A DNA stretch of 20,544 bases from a virus. The DNA lies in IMG/VR virus record IMGVR_UViG_3300047668_001543, positions 1 to 20,544 of that record. One strand, given 5' to 3'. Of this stretch, positions 1-6,279 are shown piece after piece (position 1 is the first letter of the stretch; each line of letters begins with the position of its first letter). The position numbers were made by a program, and so were the translations under genes. Below the pieces are notes generated by a model. That model made no database searches. It was not told the DNA's origin and saw only the letters and a list, made by a program, of their open reading frames with translations.

Positions 1-72
1 GCCGCCAGAAGAGCCGCCAGAAGAGCCGCCAGAAGAGCCGCCAGAAGAGCCGCCAGAAGAGCCGCCAGAAGA
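1..72 (+). repeat. 12-nt tandem repeat, six copies (PPEE)
   Basis: Six perfect copies of the unit gccgccagaaga encode Pro-Pro-Glu-Glu in the frame of the truncated gene. The array runs off the left edge, so its full copy number is unknown. The copies are identical at every base, which suggests recent expansion by slippage. Because the unit is a multiple of three, length changes would stay in frame. Confidence 0.95.
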
Positions 73-784
73 ACCACCTATTGTGCCACCTGTTGTGCCA
101 CCTGTTGTGCCACCTGTTGTGCCACCTATTGTGCCACCTATTGTGCCGCCTATTGTGCCGCCTGTTGTGCCACCTGTTGTGCCACCTGTTGTGCCACCTG
201 TTGTGCCGCCTGTTGTGCCACCTGTTGTGCCGCCTGTTAATCCCGGTGAGGTTCCCGGTGAGGTTCCCGGTGAGGTTCCCGGTGAGGTTCCCGGTGAGGT
301 TCCCGGTGATGGGCCTCCCGGCCCCAGCGAAGTTCCCGGTGATGGGCCTCCCGGTGAGGTTCCCGGTGAGGTTCCCGGTGATGGGCCTCCCGGCCCCAAT
401 GGAGAACCGTGTGATCCAGCGGTAGAAGATTGCGTTGAAGGCCCCGATGGAGAACCGTGTGATCCAGAGGACGTAGGCTGTATTACAACCGTTATCCCCG
501 GCCCCGGCGAGGAATGCGATCCTGAAACTGAAAACTGTGGCGAAGGCCCCGGCCCCGGCCCCGGCCCCGGCGGTATTACATTTCCCACCATTGGGGGCGG
601 CAGCGGCCAAACAACTAACACCAGAAGCTCCGCAAGGTCGGAAAAGAACGGATTAGCTGTAATTGATGTGCTACTATCACCCTATTCCTCAGAAGGGGAA
701 ACCCCATTGCAGACGTTACTAAAGTTAAAGAAAAGTGGTAAATTAACTAATAAATTAATGAAACAGATAGAGAGGGCTTCCTAA
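2..784 (+). CDS. Proline-rich tetrapeptide-repeat protein, 5' truncated
   Basis: The reading frame is open to the left edge, so the true start lies outside. The visible 260 residues start with about six PPEE units, then 14 PP(I/V)V units, then PGEV and PGDG/PPGP units. Three CDPxxxxC modules follow, then a (PG)n run, a Gly/Ser linker, and a non-repetitive C-terminal tail of about 70 residues that is basic and probably helical at its end. The stop codon overlaps the next ATG (TAATG), so the next gene is probably translationally coupled. Proline at every second to fourth position predicts an extended polyproline-like rod or spacer; the cysteine pairs could form disulfide loops. I recognise no family. 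From its place ahead of presumed virion genes I infer a structural or fibre-like role, with low certainty. The frame is supported by the unique 3' part and by the junction with the next gene. Confidence 0.75.
   Translation, partial: PPEEPPEEPPEEPPEEPPEEPPEEPPIVPPVVPPVVPPVVPPIVPPIVPPIVPPVVPPVVPPVVPPVVPPVVPPVVPPVNPGEVPGEVPGEVPGEVPGEVPGDGPPGPSEVPGDGPPGEVPGEVPGDGPPGPNGEPCDPAVEDCVEGPDGEPCDPEDVGCITTVIPGPGEECDPETENCGEGPGPGPGPGGITFPTIGGGSGQTTNTRSSARSEKNGLAVIDVLLSPYSSEGETPLQTLLKLKKSGKLTNKLMKQIERAS
74..241 (+). repeat. 12-nt tandem repeat, fourteen copies (PPVV/PPIV)
   Basis: Fourteen 12-nt units of the type cca-cct-gtt-gtg encode PPVV, with PPIV variants at units 1 and 5-7 and a final PPVN. Units differ only by a/g at the third base of the first Pro codon and by gtt/att. 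The array follows the PPEE array directly without breaking frame, so charged and hydrophobic tetrapeptide tracts sit side by side. Confidence 0.95.
242..400 (+). repeat. 12-nt PGEV repeats with PGDG/PPGP variants
   Basis: Five perfect cccggtgaggtt units (PGEV) at 242-301 are followed by a higher-order mix of PGDG, PPGP and further PGEV units. The block around 302-337 (PGDG, PPGP) is repeated in modified form at 338-397, so there is a second, longer level of duplication above the 12-nt unit. Confidence 0.9.
545..570 (+). repeat. (GGCCCC)4 hexanucleotide run
   Basis: Four uninterrupted ggcccc units plus a trailing gg encode alternating Gly-Pro. On the minus (template) strand this reads as four G4 tracts spaced by CC, a sequence type known to form G-quadruplexes. 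A shorter pair of the same units lies at 497-508. Confidence 0.9.
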
Positions 785-2241
785 TGGCTGAAGAAAACTG
801 GTACGATCCGTTAGTTGATCTTGGTTCAAGTGCATGGGATTGGCTACTTGATGGAGATAACGCTGCGGGTATAGGCAGTCTGCTTTCTGCTGGCGGAACA
901 GCTCTCGGTTTGTTTGAAAATGACCAAGCTACGGCTGGTTACCAAGGAAAAATACCCGAATACACTACCGTGCGAAAACAACTTCCTAACAGTAACCCCG
1001 GTAGAAGGCCGGGAGGCGGTGGTCAGCGGTACTTCACTGACACTTATTATGGACAAACCCCAGAAGATCAACAAACTGTAGGTAGCCTCGCAAATGCTCA
1101 AGCAGCCGCCGATGCCCAAAAGGTGGCTTTAGTTGCCCAAAACCCAGAACAATTTGCAAGGGGCGGCATTGTGGGTGCGTTAAATAGCATGTATGGCGGT
1201 GGCAAAGGGGGCGGTAGCGGGTACGGTAATAGTAATCGCGTGGGGCAACAACTGAGCGGGTCGGCTGATGATATAGGAAGCCCACCTCGCCGCAATCCTT
1301 ATGGAAACGTAGACAACTGGGATGCTTCTGCTTGGCAGAATATGGTAAGTCAGGTTCAAGCCACAGAACCACAAATGAGTGACCCGATAATGACTCAAGG
1401 GGGGCCAGCCGATGACCCAAGATTTCAACCGGGAGGTGCTTGGTATCAAAAACCCGGAATAATACCTTGGGGTAACGACGATATGGCACCACCAGCGTAC
1501 ATAATAAACGACATGGGCAACAGTCCAGCTTGGAAAGAAGCAATGACCAATAAGATGTACGGAAATGCTTTTGCAAAAAGTGGAGTTAGTGTAGAAGAAC
1601 TATATAGAAATGCAGGTATCCCGTTTAAGCCGAACGCTCCAACACCCACGATAAAACCCGACACAAACAGTCCAGCTTGGAAAGAAGCAATGACCAATAA
1701 GATGTACGGAGATGCTTTTGCAAAAAGTGGAGTTAGTGTAGAAGAACTATATAGAAATGCAGGTATCCCTAACCCAAATGTCCCATTGCCCCCATTGCCC
1801 GCAATCATCCCCAACGACGATGATTATGGTAATTATCCCGGTGGGCCGAATAACCCACTGCCCGATGTGTTTACTGGTGGCAGTCAATATTTTGATGAGT
1901 CAACTGGTCAGTATACAGGTGGCCCGAACGCTCCGAAATCAATGCCACCACGAGGCATGGCCCAAGGCGGAATTGTTAACGCGATGCCTAGAGCTTACCT
2001 CAATGGGTCTAGTGACGGCATGGGTGACCAAGTTCCCGCAATGATAGATAACCAACGCCCTGCTAGTCTCAGTCACGGTGAAATGGTTATTCCCGCAGAT
2101 GTGGTGAGTCACATGGGCAACGGTAACTCAGACGCAGGAGCGAAACAGTTCTACGACATGATGGACAGGGTACGAAAAGCACGTACAGGAAACAAACAGC
2201 AAGGCAAGCAAATTAACCCTAACAAGTTTATGCCGAGATAA
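784..2241 (+). CDS. Gly/Pro-rich phage protein with AxGGIV motifs and internal duplication
   Basis: A 485-residue protein, probably virion-associated. The start overlaps the upstream stop by one base and has a purine-rich GAGAGGG about 8 nt upstream. The N-terminal 90 residues carry GYQGKIPEY (52-60) and RRPGGGGQRYFTD (74-86), segments I remember from uncharacterised marine phage proteins. A Gly/Ser-rich linker follows, then two near-identical 35-residue copies starting NSPAWKEAM. AxGGIV motifs lie at residues 125-130 and 393-398. The last 75 residues form the most domain-like part, with LSHGEMVIPADVVSHMG, then SDAGAKQFYDMMDRVRKA; that block recurs in many phage proteins but I know no assigned function. 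There is no signal peptide or clear membrane segment. It could be an accessory tail, head or ejected protein; the sequence does not decide. Confidence 0.85.
   Translation: MAEENWYDPLVDLGSSAWDWLLDGDNAAGIGSLLSAGGTALGLFENDQATAGYQGKIPEYTTVRKQLPNSNPGRRPGGGGQRYFTDTYYGQTPEDQQTVGSLANAQAAADAQKVALVAQNPEQFARGGIVGALNSMYGGGKGGGSGYGNSNRVGQQLSGSADDIGSPPRRNPYGNVDNWDASAWQNMVSQVQATEPQMSDPIMTQGGPADDPRFQPGGAWYQKPGIIPWGNDDMAPPAYIINDMGNSPAWKEAMTNKMYGNAFAKSGVSVEELYRNAGIPFKPNAPTPTIKPDTNSPAWKEAMTNKMYGDAFAKSGVSVEELYRNAGIPNPNVPLPPLPAIIPNDDDYGNYPGGPNNPLPDVFTGGSQYFDESTGQYTGGPNAPKSMPPRGMAQGGIVNAMPRAYLNGSSDGMGDQVPAMIDNQRPASLSHGEMVIPADVVSHMGNGNSDAGAKQFYDMMDRVRKARTGNKQQGKQINPNKFMPR
1519..1769 (+). repeat. Near-identical 104-nt direct duplication, 147-nt period
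   Basis: Positions 1519-1622 and 1666-1769 differ at one base (a at 1564, g at 1711), which changes Asn to Asp. Each copy encodes about 35 residues (NSPAWKEAM to YRNAGIP). The 43-nt spacer encodes a Pro/Lys-rich linker. Conservation at synonymous positions points to a recent duplication or ongoing conversion. Confidence 0.95.
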
Positions 2242-2252
2242 GGGAGTAGAGT

Positions 2253-3215
2253 ATGTCTACGCACACACCGACCACCACTGAGCTACCAAACAGTTCACCA
2301 GACCCCATTAGCACAGAGTCTTCGCTATCAAACTGGGCTGGCGACTATGTAACTGGGCTGCTGGGTCAAGGGCAAGCCCTTACTCAAATGCCTTATGAGG
2401 GGTATCAAGGTGATTTAACTGCGGGTGCAAATGAGAACCAAACGAATGCCTTTGCAGGTATCGCAGGGCTTACGCTACCCACGGGTGGGTATACCGCAAA
2501 TAATAATAGGTTCGATCAGGCTGCTGCCAACCAATACATGAATCCTTATGTTGCCAGTGTGCTTAACCCACAGTTAGCGGAAATGAGCCGTCAGAATCAG
2601 ATACAGCAAGTCAGTGATAATGCGGCTTTTACCAAAGCGGGTGCTTACGGGGGTGGTCGGCAAGCCATTATGAACTCAGAACGCAATGACAACAATGCTC
2701 GCTTAATGAATCAAGCTACACAGGAAGGTTACTCAAACGCTTATAACTCAGCGTTCGATATGTTTACTTCAGACGAAAAGCGTTTAGACGATTCAAATAG
2801 ATTTGCGGCTGACTTTGGACTACAAGAATTGGGTGCCGAGACAGACATGTACGACAATCAGCTACGTGCTGGTGAGATGGAACGGGGAATTACCAGCGAA
2901 GGTCTTGCTGCGGATTACGCTCAGTTTAGAGAAGAACGCGATTACCCCTATAAACAAATTCAGTGGGGTATGGGTCTACTCAACGGTATGCCATTAGAAA
3001 CGCAGAACACAAATTACTCGCAAGATAGTACCCTGTCTCAGTATCTGCAAAATTCAGCGGGTGGTGGAGACCTATTGAGTAGCCTTCTTGGTATATTTGG
3101 TGACAGTGGTGGTAATTTGGCAGTCGACCCCCCCGATGCCCCCGGTGATTTTAGTAACGTCGACATACCTAATTTTGACCAAAGCGACCAAGTAATTGCT
3201 TTAGGTACAAGTTAA
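2253..3215 (+). CDS. Conserved phage protein with YMNPYV and GGGRQAIM signatures
   Basis: A 320-residue protein 11 nt downstream of the preceding gene; GGGAG lies about 7 nt before the ATG. A disordered Ser/Thr/Pro N-terminus (1-25) leads to a segment with YEGYQGDLTAG (48-58). YMNPYVASVLNPQL (95-108) then opens a long, Gln/Asn-rich, probably helical region with GAYGGGRQAIM (130-140) and DNNARLMNQATQ. The C-terminus is Gly-rich with a short hydrophobic LLSSLLGIFG stretch, then Pro/Asp-rich. The combination of a YMNPY motif with a Gly-rich GGGRQ loop is one I associate with a common but uncharacterised marine phage protein, usually next to the AxGGIV proteins seen here. A virion or ejected-core role is inference from position only. 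Confidence 0.85.
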   Translation: MSTHTPTTTELPNSSPDPISTESSLSNWAGDYVTGLLGQGQALTQMPYEGYQGDLTAGANENQTNAFAGIAGLTLPTGGYTANNNRFDQAAANQYMNPYVASVLNPQLAEMSRQNQIQQVSDNAAFTKAGAYGGGRQAIMNSERNDNNARLMNQATQEGYSNAYNSAFDMFTSDEKRLDDSNRFAADFGLQELGAETDMYDNQLRAGEMERGITSEGLAADYAQFREERDYPYKQIQWGMGLLNGMPLETQNTNYSQDSTLSQYLQNSAGGGDLLSSLLGIFGDSGGNLAVDPPDAPGDFSNVDIPNFDQSDQVIALGTS

Positions 3216-3260
3216 AACGAATAACAATCGTTGATAAGATAGAATTTTAAGGAGTGGAAA

Positions 3261-6200
3261 ATGATACCCCAAGGCGGAATAGACCGAAATATTCAGGCTG
3301 CAAAGCTAAGGGCGGGAAGTAACCCTAATGTATTAGCGCAAGAGTATAAGAAAACTCAGTCCATAGAGACTTTGTTAGCTATGCAGTCTTTAAAAGAAGA
3401 GTTGGGAAAAAGGGAACAAGAAATTGCCGCACAAATGCAAGGGCCAGAAGGTAGCATAATGGAGCAAACAGAAGCTCAATTAATGGCTCTGGTAAATCCT
3501 CAATCAGACAGCACTAATGATGTGTTAGGTCAAATGGCCCCCGTAATGGATCGTAGAGGCAAAGAGGAAGCAAAAGCTCAAATGATGCCCAGTGGCCCTA
3601 AACCTCCACCTCCCATTCAAGGCAAAGCCCCAGCCCCACCAAACGGCGCACCACAAGGAATAGCGGGACTTAATCCCCGTATGGGTATGGCTGAAGGTGG
3701 TATTGTCCCTCCCGCTGATCGTTATGCCGAAGGTGGATTCACAAAACTGCCTCCTCAAGACCCGACACCCGATTCCCTGAAATGGTTAATGACGGAAGCC
3801 CCTGAGACTACGGGTTATACAGCAGAACAGTTAACAAATGCCAACAACGTGTTTAGAGATTCTAACGGAAGAATGCAGATGGGGAGGCCACAGGGTATTC
3901 TAAAAAACCACATAGAGGGCTTAGACGGCCCAGACACAACTGACTATTCTGCACTGATACCATCTCAAGAAGAACAGGATGCAAGGGCAACTGATTTTTG
4001 GGGATCAAGCCCAAGTCTTATGTCTATCAACGCCTTATACCGAGGGGTTGCGCCAGAAGGACATTATACTAGATACTTAAATGATATAGAACAAAACACA
4101 GCGAGGGGTATTTTAAACGGAACTGTTGAATATACTCCAGACACTAGACTAGATAATCCTCTTTATGACCCCTACACGGGTTTGTATAGAAACGCGCCAG
4201 AACCCTACGTCCCCGGTACTCCAACATTCGGGCCTCAACCTGTACCTGTAGATCAGGGTAACAATCAAGTTGATGGATTTACGGCACCAATTGACTCAAA
4301 TAATCAAAACAACAATCAAGCTCCTGTTGTTGAATTGGCTTCATCAAATAATCAAAACAACAATCAAGCTCCTGTTGTTGAAACACCTTCATCGAATAAT
4401 CAAAACAACAATCAAGCTCCTGTTGTTGAATTGCCTTCATCGAATAATCAAGCATTACCGTATGGCGCTGATTTTTCAAACAAATCTGAAATCGAGATGA
4501 TAGATGAAGCGCTTGAAGCAGGTGTCACGCCAGAGCAGATTATCACCCATGCTCCTATGTTGTTGGAAGGTGGTTTGACTCCAGAGGGGCTTTCCTATTT
4601 AGAAGATACAACAGGTTACTCTCCAGACGGCATGGCCGAAGGTGGAATGGTTGGTTACGCAGACGGCGGAGAAGTTGCAGGTGAAGGTGAAGGTGAAGGT
4701 GCAAGCACTTTAGAAGGTGTTAATAGGATAATGGCGAAGCTAAGAGAAGGCGGAATGTCCACCAAAGATTTGCTTCCTATAAGAAAAAAACTCTTGCAGG
4801 ACTTGGCTGCAAAAATGGGGGCAAACACTGAAGCAATTAACGTGGCTTCCAATCCGAGAGGAGGAAGCTTGAATACGGCATTCGCGGCAGCGAACGCGCC
4901 AGAAAGAGAAGAAACCCCAAGCAAAAAAGCCGCATCCTCTGCTAGAGTCTACGATGACCCCACACAACAATTAATAACTGATTTGGGCAATGGGCGATCT
5001 GGCGTTCTTGGCCCTGATGGACTTACTTCAGATCAAGCAACTGATCCGACTTTAGAATTGCTTGATGTGTTTAGTCCTTATACAGATACAATTAATCGTG
5101 AAAATGCTGTGGGCCAAAAAATAAAAGACAATGTAGACAACTACATGACCCCACCCGATGCGAAAGTTGCGCCTCCGTTACAGCTTGGTCAGAGACCTGC
5201 ACCCCGTTCAGGTATAGCTTCGGCACTTGCTGCCCCCAATCCTAGCTCAATGCCTCGGTCAGAGATGTCGTTGCAGCAAAGAATGGATGATAGTGTTGCG
5301 AAAAGAATGCAAGCTGCGGGTTTACCAGCACCAGCACCGCGACAACCTTCCGCTATGACGGCAGCTCGTAAAGGGTTACAAATAGGTCGCCCAGCTATGG
5401 CAGCGGCAAACGCTCAGAGAATGGCTCCAGCCACCGCTCCCCCTGCTGGAATACCCGCCGCGATTCCGCAGCAAGGCGCAACTATCTCTTCACAAAGACC
5501 GCCTTTAATGGGGGCCGCTAACAATCCCGCGACTACCTCAATCACCGCCCCCACCTCTGCAATGGGAGCAACTGACACAACTGACACAACTGACACAACT
5601 AGCACAACTGCCGCAACTCAACCTGCTGAAACTGGATTAGCTGCTTTGGCTAAAGAACTTAAAGCTAACCGAAACGCCGCTACAGCCTATAACGCTAAGT
5701 TAAACGACCCTAAAAAATCAGCATGGGAGAGGTTCTCCGCTGGAGCTAGAAATGCAAGTGACGCGGGTGGAGGCACTGCTCTTGGGAATTATTCAAAAGG
5801 TAGCGCGAGTGAGCAAGCTAGGCAGGAACGACAGCAGCAAATGTTCTTAAACGAAAACGCTAGTATGATTGGTCAAGAAATGGAATACGGTTTGACTTCG
5901 GCCAAAAACAAAGCGTTAGCTGACCTAGCGGTTTTAGAATCACAGCAAACGGCGTTGGCTTCAAATGCTCAATATTTTGCCCAAGTTAACGCAACATTGG
6001 AAGATTTTTTAGCGGCTCGACAAGAGGCTATACAAAACAACGTGAGAAGCTCCGCCGATCCATCAGAAGACCCTGAACAGTACAACTTACTAATGGCAAA
6101 GTTTAACGAAAGTGCAGACGGGAAATATTATGCTAATGCAATTGCAAGGACAAACGCCATACTTAATAATATACAAAATCAGATGGGTGCAAATCCAACT

Positions 6201-6266
6201 ACACCGAAAGCTCCTGCGGGGGGTGTTAGTCAAAACCTACAAAATCTTATAGCACAAAGGCCATAA
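3261..6266 (+). CDS. Large low-complexity and helical phage protein, AxGGIV motifs
   Basis: A 1001-residue protein with AGGAG 7 nt before its ATG. The N-terminal 60 residues are predicted helical (KKTQSIETLLAMQSLKEEL), followed by a Pro-rich tract (about 113-135). AxGG motifs occur at 144-149 (AEGGIV), 156-161 (AEGGFT), 459-464 (AEGGMV) and 467-472 (ADGGEV), the last followed by an EGEGEG run. Asn/Gln-rich 16-residue repeats occupy 346-398, and TDT repeats lie near 771-783. The final 200 residues are rich in Ala, Gln, Asn and Glu and probably form long helices or coiled coils (NRNAATAYNAKL to ARTNAILNNIQNQ). There are no cysteine clusters or enzymatic motifs. The layout (helical ends, long flexible middle) fits an internal or ejected virion protein placed next to the giant gene, but that is inference. 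Confidence 0.85.
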   Translation: MIPQGGIDRNIQAAKLRAGSNPNVLAQEYKKTQSIETLLAMQSLKEELGKREQEIAAQMQGPEGSIMEQTEAQLMALVNPQSDSTNDVLGQMAPVMDRRGKEEAKAQMMPSGPKPPPPIQGKAPAPPNGAPQGIAGLNPRMGMAEGGIVPPADRYAEGGFTKLPPQDPTPDSLKWLMTEAPETTGYTAEQLTNANNVFRDSNGRMQMGRPQGILKNHIEGLDGPDTTDYSALIPSQEEQDARATDFWGSSPSLMSINALYRGVAPEGHYTRYLNDIEQNTARGILNGTVEYTPDTRLDNPLYDPYTGLYRNAPEPYVPGTPTFGPQPVPVDQGNNQVDGFTAPIDSNNQNNNQAPVVELASSNNQNNNQAPVVETPSSNNQNNNQAPVVELPSSNNQALPYGADFSNKSEIEMIDEALEAGVTPEQIITHAPMLLEGGLTPEGLSYLEDTTGYSPDGMAEGGMVGYADGGEVAGEGEGEGASTLEGVNRIMAKLREGGMSTKDLLPIRKKLLQDLAAKMGANTEAINVASNPRGGSLNTAFAAANAPEREETPSKKAASSARVYDDPTQQLITDLGNGRSGVLGPDGLTSDQATDPTLELLDVFSPYTDTINRENAVGQKIKDNVDNYMTPPDAKVAPPLQLGQRPAPRSGIASALAAPNPSSMPRSEMSLQQRMDDSVAKRMQAAGLPAPAPRQPSAMTAARKGLQIGRPAMAAANAQRMAPATAPPAGIPAAIPQQGATISSQRPPLMGAANNPATTSITAPTSAMGATDTTDTTDTTSTTAATQPAETGLAALAKELKANRNAATAYNAKLNDPKKSAWERFSAGARNASDAGGGTALGNYSKGSASEQARQERQQQMFLNENASMIGQEMEYGLTSAKNKALADLAVLESQQTALASNAQYFAQVNATLEDFLAARQEAIQNNVRSSADPSEDPEQYNLLMAKFNESADGKYYANAIARTNAILNNIQNQMGANPTTPKAPAGGVSQNLQNLIAQRP
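4296..4454 (+). repeat. 48-nt tandem repeat, about 3.3 copies
   Basis: Units start at 4296, 4344, 4392 and (partial) 4440. Each full unit encodes 16 residues of the type SNNQNNNQAPVVELAS. Copies differ at only a few bases (tcaaat/tcgaat, and the last three codons of the unit). It is a coding repeat, not an intergenic array, and changes in copy number would preserve frame. Confidence 0.95.
5571..5609 (+). repeat. 9-nt tandem repeat (Thr-Asp-Thr)
   Basis: Three copies of actgacaca followed by one variant (actagcaca) encode TDTTDTTDTTST inside a Thr/Ala/Pro-rich linker of the 1001-residue protein. Probably a flexible spacer between the middle and the helical C-terminal part. Confidence 0.9.
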
Positions 6267-6279
6267 AGGATTTAAATAA

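Noticed and set aside
1-400. Open frames on the minus strand and in the other plus frames across the tandem repeats (for example Ser/Gly and Thr/Gly repeats, or Cys/Leu/His repeats).
   Set aside because: Short-unit repeats without stop codons leave several frames open by chance. Only the Pro-rich frame continues into unique sequence and joins the next gene as TAATG.
242-400. Collagen-like protein.
   Set aside because: The period is four residues (PGEV, PGDG), not the Gly-x-y triplet required for a collagen helix.
1034-1576. Minus-strand open frame of about 180 codons inside the 485-residue gene.
   Set aside because: It lies opposite a well-supported gene, has no ribosome-binding site, and its Leu/His/Arg/Cys-rich composition is that of an antisense shadow.
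3216-3260. Promoter in the 45-nt gap before the 1001-residue gene (TAGAAT as -10).
   Set aside because: The hexamer at the expected -35 position has no resemblance to TTGACA, and TTGATA lies too close to TAGAAT. The small aacga/tcgtt stem there is too weak to call a terminator.
4296-4454. CRISPR-like array.
   Set aside because: The 48-nt units are contiguous with no spacers and code in frame for a 16-residue peptide repeat.
3261-6266. Tail tape-measure protein.
   Set aside because: The length and helical C-terminus are suggestive, but long low-complexity linkers, Asn/Gln repeats and the absence of long hydrophobic helices do not fit, and no tail-assembly chaperone genes are next to it.
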